A stretch of DNA of 64,000 nucleotides from CAYLHS01 sp964383535. GTDB lineage: Bacteria; Actinomycetota; Acidimicrobiia; Spongiisociales; UBA4744. The stretch spans positions 27,374 to 91,373 of the forward strand of contig CAYLHS010000001.1 of the NCBI GenBank assembly GCA_964383535.1. The letters are read 5' to 3'. Of this stretch, positions 1-9,593 are shown piece after piece. The translations under genes and the position numbers were made by a program. The notes under the pieces are model-generated. The model worked only from the letters and a program-made list of their open reading frames with translations, made no database searches and was not told where the DNA came from. Positions within the stretch are counted from its first letter, which is position 1. Every line of letters begins with the position of its first letter.

Positions 1-1
1 G

Positions 2-772
2 TACCGGTACGGCTGGGACGAGGAGACGACCACCGCGTTCACGCTCAGGGAACTCGACTACCTGTTTGCCACCCAGTCGGCGCCGCGAGAGACAGCAGCC
101 ATATTCGTCGAGCCCGTCCTCGGCGAAGGGGGCTATGTGCCGGCGACGCCGGGCTTCCTGGAAGGTCTTCGGGAGCGCTGTGACCGTCACGGCATCCTGC
201 TCGTGATCGACGAGGTCCAGAGCGGCTTTGGCCGCACCGGACGCTTCTGGGGTCACGAGCACTACGACGTCCGCCCCGACGTGCTGGTTACGGCCAAGGG
301 ACTGGCTTCCGGATTCCCGCTGTCCGCGATCGCCGCATCCACAGAGCTGATGGAGCGTGCGTGGGCCGGCTCGCAGGGCGGCACGTACGGAGGAAACGCC
401 GTCGCCTGTGCGGCGGCTGTCGCGACCCTCGACGTCATCCAGAAGGAGGGACTGGTCGAGAACGCCGACACTCTCGGAGCGCACCTCATGACGGCGCTCG
501 GCGGGCTCCAGCAACGCTACCCGGTGATCGGTGACGTGCGAGGCAAGGGGCTGATGGTGGCCACGGAGTTCTCGACCGGCGGCGAACCCGACTCGAGCCG
601 CGCGAAGCAGGTACAGAAGGCCGTGGAACAGCGGGGCCTTCTGATGCTGACATGTGGGCCGCTCGGCAATGTGATCCGGTGGATTCCACCTCTCATTGTG
701 ACGAGCGAGCAGATCGACCATGCATTGGGGCTCTTCGAGGAGGCCCTCGCCGAGACCGCAAAGGAGACCTGA
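2..772 (+). CDS. Class III (omega) aminotransferase, 5' end outside window
   Basis: PLP-dependent transaminase of the GabT/omega-amino acid family; only the C-terminal ~256 residues are present, because the reading frame is already open at the first bases. Visible motifs are the cofactor-binding DEVQSGFGRTG stretch, the Schiff-base lysine region VTAKGLASGFPL, and GGTYGGNAVACAAA. The family moves a terminal amino group from substrates such as 4-aminobutyrate or beta-alanine to a 2-oxoacid. The stop overlaps the start of the following aldehyde dehydrogenase (TGATG), so the two are probably co-translated: transaminate an omega-amine, then oxidise the resulting aldehyde. Substrate is inferred only from the neighbourhood. 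Confidence 0.85.
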   Translation, partial: YRYGWDEETTTAFTLRELDYLFATQSAPRETAAIFVEPVLGEGGYVPATPGFLEGLRERCDRHGILLVIDEVQSGFGRTGRFWGHEHYDVRPDVLVTAKGLASGFPLSAIAASTELMERAWAGSQGGTYGGNAVACAAAVATLDVIQKEGLVENADTLGAHLMTALGGLQQRYPVIGDVRGKGLMVATEFSTGGEPDSSRAKQVQKAVEQRGLLMLTCGPLGNVIRWIPPLIVTSEQIDHALGLFEEALAETAKET

Positions 773-2205
773 TGAACTGGGGTATGTGGATTGATGGCCG
801 CTGGGAGAAGGGTGCCGATGCAGCGACCAGCCGGCTGGAGAACCCGGCGACTGGAGAAGCCACGGAGGAAGTGGTCGAAGCGGGCCAGGTGGACGTGGAC
901 AAGGCGGTAAGCGCGGCGTCGCGCGCATTTTCGAGCTGGAGGCGGCTGAGTCCCGCGGAGCGATCGGAGATGATCTACCGGCTCGCGCAGCTCCTCGACC
1001 AACGCGCCGACGAGTTCGCACGCGTCGAGACCGAAGACACCGGCAAGCCATACCCCTCGATGAGTCTCGAAGGTGACGTGGCGTTCTCTGTCGACAACCT
1101 GAAGTTCTTCGCCGGTGCCGCCCGAAGCTGGGTGGGCACCGCCGCCGGGGACTTCATGGAGGGCTACACCTCGTTGCTGCGACGCGAGCCTGTCGGCGTG
1201 GTCGGACAGATCACACCATGGAACTACCCCCTCAACATGGGCGTTTGGAAGATCGGTCCCGCGCTCGCGGCAGGCTGCACGATCGTGTTGAAACCGGCGC
1301 CGACGACGCCCCGTACCACGCTCATGCTCGCCGAATTGTCCAAGGAGGCAGGGTTCCCGGATGGTGTGCTCAACGTCGTGACCGGGGGAGCGGCTGCCGG
1401 ACAGGCGATCGTTGAGCATCCGGGTATTCGGATGGTGTCACTCACAGGGTCGACAGCGACCGGCAGAAAGGTGATGGAAACCGCCGCCAAGACGCTCAAG
1501 CGAGTCCACCTCGAGCTCGGCGGCAAAGCGCCCTTGGTGGTGTTCGATGATGCCGACCTGGACGGTCTCGCAGCCGGCGCAACCGAAGGGGCAACCGCCA
1601 ACTCGGGCCAGGACTGCACAGCGGCGACGCGCGTCTACGTCGAGCGCAGCCAGTACGACGCCGCAGTCGAGATGATCGTCGAGGCAATGAGCGGCGTGAA
1701 AGTGGGCGACCCGTACGACGCTGACGTCGCCATGGGGCCGCTCATTTCACACGCGCAGCGTGTACGTGTGGCCGGGTTCGTTCGGCGAGCGGTGGCCGCG
1801 GGAGCTCGGGTGGTGCTCGGCGGTGATGTACCCGCCGGTCTCGACCGGGGCTACTTCTTCTCTCCCACCGTCATCACCGACGCGGATCAACACTCGGAGA
1901 TCGTCCAGAGCGAGATCTTCGGACCGGTGCTCGTCGTGCTGCCCTTCGACACCGAGGAAGAGGCGATCCGGCTGAGCAACGACGTCACCTATGGGCTCGC
2001 CGCGTCCGTGTGGACAAAGGACATCGCGAGAGCGATGCGCGTGTCAGCCGCACTCGACTTCGGCACCGTCTGGATCAACGACCATCTCCCGGTCACCTCG
2101 GAGTTCCCGCATGGCGGGTTCAAGGAGTCGGGCTTCGGGAAGGACCTCAGCGAGGAGGCGGTGCTCGACTACACGGTGTCGAAGCACGTGATGATCAAGA
2201 CGTAG
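772..2205 (+). CDS. NAD(P)-dependent aldehyde dehydrogenase, betaine/aminobutyraldehyde type
   Basis: A 477-residue aldehyde dehydrogenase. The general base lies in LELGGKAP (Glu248) and the nucleophile in NSGQDCTAATR (Cys282), both at the spacing normal for the family, and the PWNYPLN and GSTATGRKV nucleotide-binding motifs are present. It would oxidise an amino-aldehyde or similar substrate to the acid. An upstream in-frame ATG at 652 exists, but the start at 772 directly gives the normal N-terminus (MNWGMWIDGRW) and overlaps the aminotransferase stop, with GGAG just ahead of it. It probably forms an operon with that gene; its exact aldehyde is unknown. Confidence 0.88.
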   Translation: MNWGMWIDGRWEKGADAATSRLENPATGEATEEVVEAGQVDVDKAVSAASRAFSSWRRLSPAERSEMIYRLAQLLDQRADEFARVETEDTGKPYPSMSLEGDVAFSVDNLKFFAGAARSWVGTAAGDFMEGYTSLLRREPVGVVGQITPWNYPLNMGVWKIGPALAAGCTIVLKPAPTTPRTTLMLAELSKEAGFPDGVLNVVTGGAAAGQAIVEHPGIRMVSLTGSTATGRKVMETAAKTLKRVHLELGGKAPLVVFDDADLDGLAAGATEGATANSGQDCTAATRVYVERSQYDAAVEMIVEAMSGVKVGDPYDADVAMGPLISHAQRVRVAGFVRRAVAAGARVVLGGDVPAGLDRGYFFSPTVITDADQHSEIVQSEIFGPVLVVLPFDTEEEAIRLSNDVTYGLAASVWTKDIARAMRVSAALDFGTVWINDHLPVTSEFPHGGFKESGFGKDLSEEAVLDYTVSKHVMIKT

Positions 2206-2295
2206 GGTCCGTTCCACGGCTACATCGGCTGCGTCGGTGGGAACAGCCCCCTCCGGCGTCGGCCTTCAGCCTCGCGAGGGGAGGAAATGGCCGCC

Positions 2296-3783
2296 CTACG
2301 TGTTCTGGGGAAACCCCAGATCGACGCCACGATTGATCGGGTCACTCCACCGGGTGATCACGACCTTCGGACGCGTGTAGAAGTGAATGCCCTCCGGGCC
2401 GTAGATCGCATGGTCCCCGAACAAGGATTCCTTCCAACCACCGAACGAGTAGAAGCTCAGCGGCACCGGAATCGGCACGTTCACACCGACCATGCCGACC
2501 TGGATCTCCGTCTGGAAGGTGCGGGCAGCACCACCATCGTTGGTGAACACGGCGGTGCCGTTGCCCCACGGGTTGTCGTTCACGAGACGGATCGCATCTT
2601 CGAACGTCTCGGTACGTACGACCGACAGCACGGGACCGAAGATCTCGTCTTGGTAGATCGTCATGTCGGGGCTCACGTGATCAAAGAGGGTGGGCCCGAC
2701 GAAAAAGCCTTCCTCGTGGTCGGCAACGTGGATCCCGCGGCCGTCGGCGAGCAAGGTCGCACCTTCCTCGACGCCCGTGTCGATGTAGCCGACCACCCGG
2801 TCCCGGTGCTGGGGTGTGACCAGCGGCCCCATATCCGACTCGGGATCGAGACCCGGACCTACCTTCAGGCCCGCAATGCGCGCCTGAATCCTCGGCAGCA
2901 CCTCGTCCGCTGCATCCCCGACCAGTACGAGAACCGAGATCGCCATGCAGCGCTCACCGGCCGATCCGAACCCGGCTGAGACGGCGGCGTCGGCAGCGAG
3001 GTCCATATCGGCGTCGGGCAAGACGACCATGTGGTTCTTGGCGCCCGCCAGCGCCTGCACACGCTTGCCTGAGGCCGTGGCGGTCTGATGAACGTAGCGC
3101 GCTATCGGGGTAGAACCGACGAAGCTGACTGCTCTGACATCGGGGTGTGTGAGCAAGCGGTCCACCGCGATCTTGTCGCCATGGACCACATTGAACACTC
3201 CCGGCGGCAACCCTGCCTCGGTGAAGAACTCGGCGAGCATGAGCGAGACCGACGGATCCTTCTCCGACGGTTTGAGGACGAATGTGTTGCCCGTGGCGAC
3301 GGCCACCGGGTACATCCACATGGGGACCATCGCCGGGAAATTGAACGGGGTGATGCCTGCGACGACGCCGAGTGGTTGGCGGACAGTCAACGTGTCGACG
3401 TTGCGGGATACGTTTTCCGAGAAGTCGCCCTTGAGGAGGTGGGGAACACCGCACGCGAACTCAACGACCTCCAGGCCCCGAGCCACCTCACCCTGTGCAT
3501 CGGCGAACGTCTTGCCATGCTGTCGGGAGACCGTCCGTGCGAGATCGTCCGCGTGGCGGGAGAGGAGCTCCCGATACGCGAACAAGATGCGTGTTCTCGT
3601 CGTGAGCGAAGAATCGTGCCACTCGTCGAATGCCTCCAACGAGTTTGCGACAGCATCGTCGACATCTCCGACGGTCGCGAAACCGACCTGGTCGACCACC
3701 TGTCCGGTGGATGGGTCATAGATGCTCCCGGCGGACACGGGGTGTCTCTCGTGCGGTTTGCCACCGATCCAATGTGTGATCAC
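2296..3783 (-). CDS. mmsA: CoA-acylating methylmalonate/malonate-semialdehyde dehydrogenase
   Basis: A 495-residue protein of the MmsA/IolA branch of the aldehyde dehydrogenase superfamily, which oxidatively decarboxylates (methyl)malonate semialdehyde to propionyl- or acetyl-CoA. The nucleophile is Cys279 in SAGERCMAISV, a signature of this branch, and ITPFNFPAMVPMWMYP is also characteristic. The start is GTG, preceded by GGAGG about 7 nt upstream. It converges on the preceding plus-strand aldehyde dehydrogenase. In this neighbourhood it could finish degradation of beta-alanine (from aminopropyl groups of polyamines) to acetyl-CoA; valine or inositol breakdown are alternatives. Confidence 0.9.
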   Translation of the reverse strand: MITHWIGGKPHERHPVSAGSIYDPSTGQVVDQVGFATVGDVDDAVANSLEAFDEWHDSSLTTRTRILFAYRELLSRHADDLARTVSRQHGKTFADAQGEVARGLEVVEFACGVPHLLKGDFSENVSRNVDTLTVRQPLGVVAGITPFNFPAMVPMWMYPVAVATGNTFVLKPSEKDPSVSLMLAEFFTEAGLPPGVFNVVHGDKIAVDRLLTHPDVRAVSFVGSTPIARYVHQTATASGKRVQALAGAKNHMVVLPDADMDLAADAAVSAGFGSAGERCMAISVLVLVGDAADEVLPRIQARIAGLKVGPGLDPESDMGPLVTPQHRDRVVGYIDTGVEEGATLLADGRGIHVADHEEGFFVGPTLFDHVSPDMTIYQDEIFGPVLSVVRTETFEDAIRLVNDNPWGNGTAVFTNDGGAARTFQTEIQVGMVGVNVPIPVPLSFYSFGGWKESLFGDHAIYGPEGIHFYTRPKVVITRWSDPINRGVDLGFPQNT

Positions 3784-3811
3784 CGTGTTCCTCCGTTTCG
3801 CTCCAGACTAT

Positions 3812-5080
3812 TCACCGACCGAACCGGTCGAGTAGACGGAACCCCCAGGCCGCGAGCGGCAAGAACCACGGACGACTCCGGTAGTACCACCGTGTCGGAT
3901 GGGGTATCTCGGCGAACGGACTCGACGCCAGGTCACCGGTCATCATCGCCGCGACGTCGATGCCGAGGTAGGTGCCGAGCGCCACGCCGTGGCCGCCGTA
4001 GCCCATTGCGTACCAGATGCCGTCATTCCTCCCGATGTGAGGAAGCAGATCGAAGGTGGCGGCGAGCTTCCCGCCCCAGCTGTGCGTGATCCCGTAGGGC
4101 TCGAGCCGGGGGAAGATCTCGAGCAGTCTGCGATGGAGATCCCGTCCGCTGTCATGGAGGTCGAGATCCGGCCTGAGGTTGCGCCGTCCCCCGATGAGGA
4201 TCCGATCGTCCGGTGTACGGCGGATGTAGTTGAGGAACCGGCGGGCCGTCCACAGCATGTGACCCCCAGGGATCAGCTCCTTCGCGAGATGTCCCGGAAG
4301 TGGCTCGGTGACGATCGAGTAGCTGCCGATCGGGACCACGCCACGGCGGATGTTCGGGAACAGCGACCCGGTGTAGCCGTTGGTCGCCACCAGCACCCGC
4401 CCCGCTTCGAGAGAGTCTCGACTGGTGACGATTCGATAGCCGGAGCCGGCTTTGTGAACGCCGGTCACCTCCGCGTGCTCCGTGATGGTTGCTCCTGCGC
4501 GTATCGCGGCGCGGGCCAGCCCGAACGTGTAGCGGGCGGGGTGCAGACCTCCGCTCACCGCGTCGGTGAGGGCAATCGAGAACAGGTCACTGCTCACCAC
4601 CTTCCGGACGTCCGTGCCGGTCGATACCTCCATCGGGAAGCCGAGATGCTCGGTGCTCCATCGAGCGTCAGCGGACAGGTGCTCGATATCACGTCGGGTG
4701 AATCCGAGCTCGGCTGCACCGTACCTCGCGAAGGCACAATCGATGTCTTCGGATCGGACGACGTCCTCGACTCTCTGGATGGCATCGATCGAAGCCTGCC
4801 AGAGCCTGAGACCCAGGTCGCCGTACTGGCGGAGAAGCGGCTCGACCGGGGGCTTGACCCCGTGGATGGTCATGCCGGCATTCATCCCGCTCGCTCCATC
4901 GCCAACGGTCTGAGCGTCGAGAACGGCGGTCGTGAGCCCGGCACGAGCCAGGACCCTTGCAGCATTGAGACCCGTTATCCCGGCACCGATCACGGCAACG
5001 TCGACCGTGGCCGGAGGGTCGGTCGTCGGGAGGGTTTCGGAGTAGTCGTCGGTCCAGAAAGGAACGGTGCGAACGTCCAT
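3812..5080 (-). CDS. FAD-dependent amine/amino-acid oxidoreductase (DAO family, PuuB-like)
   Basis: A 422-residue flavoprotein of the D-amino-acid-oxidase fold. An N-terminal dinucleotide-binding motif, VAVIGAGITGLNAARVLARAG, is followed by a typical C-terminal FAD contact region (MGYGGHGVALGTYLG). Length and layout match gamma-glutamylputrescine oxidase and sarcosine-oxidase-like enzymes, which oxidise a secondary amine to an aldehyde or imine with O2. The ATG at 5080 was chosen because a TAGCGT -10-like box sits 7 nt upstream and the nucleotide-binding motif begins at a normal distance; the frame stays open further upstream without homology-like sequence. A polyamine substrate is inferred from the potABCD neighbours. 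Confidence 0.8.
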   Translation of the reverse strand: MDVRTVPFWTDDYSETLPTTDPPATVDVAVIGAGITGLNAARVLARAGLTTAVLDAQTVGDGASGMNAGMTIHGVKPPVEPLLRQYGDLGLRLWQASIDAIQRVEDVVRSEDIDCAFARYGAAELGFTRRDIEHLSADARWSTEHLGFPMEVSTGTDVRKVVSSDLFSIALTDAVSGGLHPARYTFGLARAAIRAGATITEHAEVTGVHKAGSGYRIVTSRDSLEAGRVLVATNGYTGSLFPNIRRGVVPIGSYSIVTEPLPGHLAKELIPGGHMLWTARRFLNYIRRTPDDRILIGGRRNLRPDLDLHDSGRDLHRRLLEIFPRLEPYGITHSWGGKLAATFDLLPHIGRNDGIWYAMGYGGHGVALGTYLGIDVAAMMTGDLASSPFAEIPHPTRWYYRSRPWFLPLAAWGFRLLDRFGR

Positions 5081-5087
5081 GGCCGGA

Positions 5088-5093
5088 ACGCTA
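5088..5093 (-). promoter_or_regulatory. -10 box TAGCGT, leaderless promoter of the FAD oxidoreductase
   Basis: On the minus strand TAGCGT lies 7 nt before the ATG at 5080 with no ribosome-binding site between, so transcription should begin at or next to the start codon. The 80-bp gap is divergent; for the plus-strand amidohydrolase a TAACGT lies at 5138-5143, ahead of a good GGGAGGA ribosome-binding site. Confidence 0.5.
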
Positions 5094-5160
5094 CTCAATT
5101 TCCTCGCACCGCACCGACCAGGCCGTCGGTCGCTGACTAACGTGCAATTGGGAGGACCGA

Positions 5161-6777
5161 ATGGCGGATCTGATACTGCGAGGCGGAACCATCTACACGA
5201 TGGACGCAGCGCGGAGTCGGGGGACGTCCGTACTGATTCGTGATGGGCGAATCCACGCCATCGGCCATCGTGACGCGTTCGGCCAAGGCCCCTCCACCGA
5301 GGTGATAGACCTCCACGGACGATTCGTCGTGCCGGGTTTCCAGGACGCCCACATTCACCCACCTTCGGGTGGTCTGGGACTCATGCGCTGCAACATGCAC
5401 GACGACAAGACGAGGGAGGAGCATCTCGAGACGATCGGACGCTACGCCGCCGCGCATCCCGAGGAGGCGTGGATTCTGGGCGGCGGCTGGGCGATGGACG
5501 CGTTTCCCGGCGGCACACCAACACGCGAAGAACTCGACGCCATCATCCCCGATCGGCCCGTGTTCCTCGTCAACAGGGATGGGCATGGAGCGTGGGTGAA
5601 CTCGGTCGCACTCAAGCTCGCGGGAGTGGACCGGTCCACCCCCGATCCGGTCGACGGACGGATCGAACGCGATGCGTTGGGTGAGCCGGCCGGCACCCTC
5701 CAGGAGGGAGCGATGGAGCTGGTGTATCGAGTCCTTCCCGGAGACACCGAGGAAACGTACCTACGAGGCCTGAAGGTGGCGCAGGAGTATCTCCTGTCGC
5801 TCGGGATCACGGCATGGCAGGACGCCGAGGTGACTCCCCACACCGAGATCGCGTATCGGCGGCTCGCCGGCGAGGGCGAGCTCCACGCACACGTGGTCGG
5901 CGCCCTCTGGTGGGAACGTTCCGAAGGCGAGGAGCAGATCGAGAGACTCATCGAGCGCCGCTCAGAGGGGTTCGCTCCCGGGTTTCGACCGACAAGCGTC
6001 AAGATGATGCTCGACGGCGTGTTCGAGAACTTCACGGCTTCGATGATCGACCCTTATCTCGACGCAGCCGGTGCCTCTAGTGGCAACACCGGCATCGACT
6101 TCATCGATCGCGAGATGCTTCGACGGTACGTGACGATCCTGGACGCCGAGGGCTTTCAAGTCCACTTCCACGCCATTGGCGATAGTGCAGTCAGAAGCGC
6201 GCTCGACGCAGTCGAGTCGGCCCGCCGCGCCAACGGCTGGAACGACCACCGGCATCACATCTCACACATCCAGGTGGTCCACCCCGACGACATCCCACGC
6301 TTCCGCAGACTCGGTGTGATCGCCAACGGGCAACCGTTCTGGGCGTGCATGGACGGGTACCAGAGCGAGCTGACGATCCCGTTCCTCGGCCCCGACAGAA
6401 GTGCAGGCCAGTACCCCTTCGGGTCGCTGCTCCGCAATGGGGCATCCCTGGCGTTTGGCAGCGACTGGTCGGTCTCGACGCCTGACCCGCTCCTGGAGAT
6501 CGAAACGGCCGTCACGCGAATCTCGCCCGATGATCGAACCATGCCGGTGTTCTATCCCGATGAACGCATCGGGCTGCACGAAGCACTCGCGGCGTTCACG
6601 ATCGGATCGGCCTACGCCAACCACCTCGAGGACCGGACCGGATCGATCGAGCCCGGGAAGCTCGCCGACCTCGTCGTCCTCGACAGGGACCCTTTCGAAG
6701 CGGAACCCATCGGCGAGACGAGAGTCGACCTCACCATGATCGAAGGCAAGATCGTCTACACACGGGAGGGCTCATGA
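5161..6777 (+). CDS. Amidohydrolase, YtcJ-like metal-dependent hydrolase
   Basis: A 538-residue member of the amidohydrolase superfamily (YtcJ/LAF3 type). Metal-site motifs seen are DAHIHPP early, HFHAIGD and SHIQVVHPDD in the middle, and FGSDWSVSTPDPL near the end, plus a C-terminal GKLADLVVLDRDP strand common to the superfamily. Such enzymes hydrolyse amide or imine C-N bonds; the substrate cannot be read from sequence. The ATG follows GGGAGGA by 6 nt. It is the first gene ahead of potABCD and ends 16 bp before potA, so it may process the imported amine conjugate. No signal peptide, so cytoplasmic. Confidence 0.82.
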   Translation: MADLILRGGTIYTMDAARSRGTSVLIRDGRIHAIGHRDAFGQGPSTEVIDLHGRFVVPGFQDAHIHPPSGGLGLMRCNMHDDKTREEHLETIGRYAAAHPEEAWILGGGWAMDAFPGGTPTREELDAIIPDRPVFLVNRDGHGAWVNSVALKLAGVDRSTPDPVDGRIERDALGEPAGTLQEGAMELVYRVLPGDTEETYLRGLKVAQEYLLSLGITAWQDAEVTPHTEIAYRRLAGEGELHAHVVGALWWERSEGEEQIERLIERRSEGFAPGFRPTSVKMMLDGVFENFTASMIDPYLDAAGASSGNTGIDFIDREMLRRYVTILDAEGFQVHFHAIGDSAVRSALDAVESARRANGWNDHRHHISHIQVVHPDDIPRFRRLGVIANGQPFWACMDGYQSELTIPFLGPDRSAGQYPFGSLLRNGASLAFGSDWSVSTPDPLLEIETAVTRISPDDRTMPVFYPDERIGLHEALAAFTIGSAYANHLEDRTGSIEPGKLADLVVLDRDPFEAEPIGETRVDLTMIEGKIVYTREGS

Positions 6778-6793
6778 AGCGGCGGGGGCCAAG

Positions 6794-7861
6794 GTGACGT
6801 CGGCAGCGGTGGAGCTGTCGGGGATCTCCAAGCGTTTCGGTGACGTGGAGGCGGTCAAGGATCTGGATCTCGCCATCGGTGATGGAGAGTTCTTCTCCCT
6901 GTTGGGACCATCAGGGTGTGGCAAGACCACGACGCTGCGCATGATCGCAGGTCTCGAGTTCCCCACCGAGGGGAGCATCCGCGTGTTCGGCGAGGAGATG
7001 GGTCTTCGACCTCCGAACAAGCGCCCCATCAACACGGTGTTCCAGTCATACGCCCTCTTCCCTCACATGACGGTTGCTGAGAACATCGGGTTCGGGCTCG
7101 AGATGCGCGGCGTCGAGCGTTCGGAGATCGACGGCAGGGTGAACGAGGCGGTGCAGCTCGTGCGTCTCGGCGGCATGGAACGGCGCAAACCGACTCAGCT
7201 CTCCGGCGGTCAGCAGCAGAGGGTGGCGCTTGCGCGTGCGCTGGTGAACCGTCCGAAGGTGCTGCTGCTCGACGAGCCGCTCGGCGCGCTCGACCTGAAA
7301 CTCCGCCAGGCGATGCAGACAGAGTTGAAGGATCTTCAGGAGCGGGTCGGCATCTCGTTCGTCTACGTCACCCACGACCAGGAGGAAGCGTTGACGATGT
7401 CCGATCGGATCGGCGTCATGAACGAGGGACTTCTCCTCCAGGTCGGCTCGCCGGAGCAGATCTACGAACACCCAGGGACGAGGTTCGTTGCGGACTTCAT
7501 CGGAGAGACGGCGTTCGTCGATGGTGTCGTCGCGGAATCTGGTGTGGTGCGTCTGCCGAACGGGAGCACCGTCCGGACTCGCACCGACGTTCCTTCGGGC
7601 ACTGCGGTGACGCTGGCTCTGCGTCCCGAACGGCTGTACCTCGCACCCTCCGACGAGCCGGCACCTGCGTCGGTCAATCAGATCGAAGGGACCGTGCGCC
7701 GTCGCGTGTACCTGGGGAACGCCAACTTCTACGAGGTCGACGTCGGCTTCGACACACTGAAGGTTCGGCTCGAGAACACCATCAGCGCCGCGACCTACGC
7801 ACCCGGCGATGCGGTGGTCGTGCAGTGGCAGCCCGGATCGTCGAAGGCCCTGTCGGAATGA
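6794..7861 (+). CDS. potA: Spermidine/putrescine-type ABC transporter, ATPase
   Basis: A 355-residue ATP-binding subunit. Walker A GPSGCGKT is at residues 38-45; the ABC signature LSGGQQQRVALARAL, Walker B VLLLDEPLGALD and switch histidine VTHDQEEAL follow, and the C-terminal third is a TOBE-type regulatory domain. It powers import by the two permeases encoded next. The GTG start follows a short purine run; an out-of-frame ATG at 6774 gives only a few codons. The stop overlaps potB by ATGA. Substrate class (polyamine-like) follows from the gene order A-B-C-D and the family of the binding protein. Confidence 0.92.
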   Translation: MTSAAVELSGISKRFGDVEAVKDLDLAIGDGEFFSLLGPSGCGKTTTLRMIAGLEFPTEGSIRVFGEEMGLRPPNKRPINTVFQSYALFPHMTVAENIGFGLEMRGVERSEIDGRVNEAVQLVRLGGMERRKPTQLSGGQQQRVALARALVNRPKVLLLDEPLGALDLKLRQAMQTELKDLQERVGISFVYVTHDQEEALTMSDRIGVMNEGLLLQVGSPEQIYEHPGTRFVADFIGETAFVDGVVAESGVVRLPNGSTVRTRTDVPSGTAVTLALRPERLYLAPSDEPAPASVNQIEGTVRRRVYLGNANFYEVDVGFDTLKVRLENTISAATYAPGDAVVVQWQPGSSKALSE

Positions 7862-8742
7862 ACACGGAAGTGACGCCCGCCTCGCCCGATCTCGAACGGG
7901 CCGCGGAACGAGCGGAACGTCGAAGAGGCTTCCGGCTCGGACTACCCGGGTTCGTCTACCTGGTGATCTTCTTCGCGGTTCCTCTCGCGATGGTGTTCGT
8001 GTACTCCTTCGCGACGCGCAGCTCGACAGGCAAGACCCTGCTCCAGGACTGGAACCTCAACTCGTACGAAAGGCTCGCCGACCCGCTGGTGAGGCAGATC
8101 GCCTGGCGATCTCTTTGGTTGGCGCTCCTGGCCACCGTCATCTGCCTGATCCTCGCCTACCCGTTCGCCTACTTCATCGCGACCAGGCGGCCGGCCGTGC
8201 GCAACGCGCTCCTCGTTCTCGTGATGATCCCGTTCTGGTCGAACTTCCTGGTCAGGACGTACGCCTGGAGGGTGCTGTTGGGTTCCGACGGTCCAGTCTC
8301 ACAGCTGACACAACTCCTCGGACTGGGTGACACTCGCATCCTGTTCACGCCACTCGCCATCCTGATCGGTCTCGTGTATGGGTTCCTGCCGTTCATGGTG
8401 CTTCCGCTGTACGCGGCGATCGAGCGGATCGACTGGAGCCTCGTCGAAGCGGCGCGCGACCTCTACGCGAGCGGATGGCAAGCCTTCCGCAACGTCACGT
8501 TGCCGCTGAGCCGCCCAGGGGTGATCGCCGGATCCATCCTCGTGTTCATCCCGAGCCTGGGTGCGTACGTGACGCCGGAAATCCTCGGCGGAGCAAAGAC
8601 GACGCTTCTGGGAAGCTACATCGTCCAGCAGTTCCTCGCCGCCCGGAACTGGCCGTTCGGATCGGCGCTCTCGTTCGCGGTCATGGCGGTCATGCTTGTG
8701 GCGACCCTCATCTACTTCAGAGAAGGAGGGCGGACACTGTGA
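7858..8742 (+). CDS. potB: Spermidine/putrescine-type ABC transporter, permease B
   Basis: A 294-residue inner-membrane permease with about six hydrophobic segments, the first near residue 28. The cytoplasmic coupling loop has the EAA motif EAARDLYASGWQAFRNV before the last segments. It starts at ATG 7858, overlapping the potA stop by 4 bp; an in-frame ATG 33 bp upstream lies inside potA and lacks the normal N-terminus. It forms the translocation pore with PotC. Confidence 0.92.
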   Translation: MNTEVTPASPDLERAAERAERRRGFRLGLPGFVYLVIFFAVPLAMVFVYSFATRSSTGKTLLQDWNLNSYERLADPLVRQIAWRSLWLALLATVICLILAYPFAYFIATRRPAVRNALLVLVMIPFWSNFLVRTYAWRVLLGSDGPVSQLTQLLGLGDTRILFTPLAILIGLVYGFLPFMVLPLYAAIERIDWSLVEAARDLYASGWQAFRNVTLPLSRPGVIAGSILVFIPSLGAYVTPEILGGAKTTLLGSYIVQQFLAARNWPFGSALSFAVMAVMLVATLIYFREGGRTL

Positions 8743-9593
8743 ACTCCGGGACCAGACCGAAGGGTCTCGTCGATCGACTCCTTGCCGCCAACTCCTGGAT
8801 CGTCTACGCGTTCTTCTACGCCCCGATCTTCGTGCTGGTCTTCTTCTCCTTCAACGACAACCGCAACGTGGGCGTGTGGACGCATGCCAGCTTCCGTTGG
8901 TATGGGGAACTCGCCCAGAGCCAGGACATCATCCGATCCCTCAAGAACTCGCTGATCGTGGCCGCCGTATCCACCATCGTGTCGACCGTGATCGGCACCG
9001 CCGCAGCACTCTCGATGGAACGGTTCCGTTACCGGGGTCAGCGTACGTACGACGCCCTGCTGTACCTGCCGATCATCATCCCCGATGTGACGATGGCAGT
9101 GATGATGCTGCTCTTCTTCGTCCAGGCGTTCGGGATCCTGAACGGCGCGTTCGGAACACGGATCGAACTCGGGCTGGGATCCATCTCTCTTGCCCACATT
9201 GCATTCAATATCTCGTTCGTCGCGGTGGTGGTGCGCGCGCGTCTGGCCCAAATGGACTCGAGTCTGGAAGAGGCGGCACGCGACCTGTACGCGAGCCGCT
9301 GGCAGACCTTCAGGAAGGTGACCCTTCCGTTGATCATGCCGGGGGTGGCAGGCGGCGCACTCCTGGCACTCACCATGTCGCTCGACGACGTGGTGGTCAC
9401 CAGCTTCGTGACGGGTCCAGGGTCGACGACACTGCCCGTATACGTGTTCGGCCTGGTGAAGAGGGGTGTGACGCCGCTGGTCAATGCCGTATCGACGCTC
9501 ATGCTGGTAGCGTCGATGTTGTTGGTCGCAGGCTCGCTCTTTTTCCAGAGGAGTAGATCGACCAGTCATGGAGGAGGGACTGTTGAAACCTAG
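8739..9593 (+). CDS. potC: Spermidine/putrescine-type ABC transporter, permease C
   Basis: A 284-residue permease, the partner of PotB. Hydrophobic segments alternate with short loops and the EAA coupling motif EAARDLYASRWQTFRKV is nearly identical to that of PotB. GTG 8739 overlaps the potB stop by GTGA and is preceded by AGGAGGG inside the end of potB. The frame is open far upstream, but that part overlaps potB and has no membrane-protein character. Confidence 0.92.
   Translation: MNSGTRPKGLVDRLLAANSWIVYAFFYAPIFVLVFFSFNDNRNVGVWTHASFRWYGELAQSQDIIRSLKNSLIVAAVSTIVSTVIGTAAALSMERFRYRGQRTYDALLYLPIIIPDVTMAVMMLLFFVQAFGILNGAFGTRIELGLGSISLAHIAFNISFVAVVVRARLAQMDSSLEEAARDLYASRWQTFRKVTLPLIMPGVAGGALLALTMSLDDVVVTSFVTGPGSTTLPVYVFGLVKRGVTPLVNAVSTLMLVASMLLVAGSLFFQRSRSTSHGGGTVET

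Noticed and set aside
652..771. N-terminal extension of the first aldehyde dehydrogenase
   Set aside because: Lies within the aminotransferase coding sequence; the normal family N-terminus begins at 772 with a coupling overlap.
2307..2321. Hairpin CTGGGG-AAA-CCCCAG near the convergent gene ends
   Set aside because: Only 6 bp, inside the mmsA coding end and without a T-run; could be a weak terminator but not supported.
8696..9556. Second plus-strand frame open through potC
   Set aside because: Out of frame with potC, which has clear membrane segments and an EAA motif; arginine-rich shadow.
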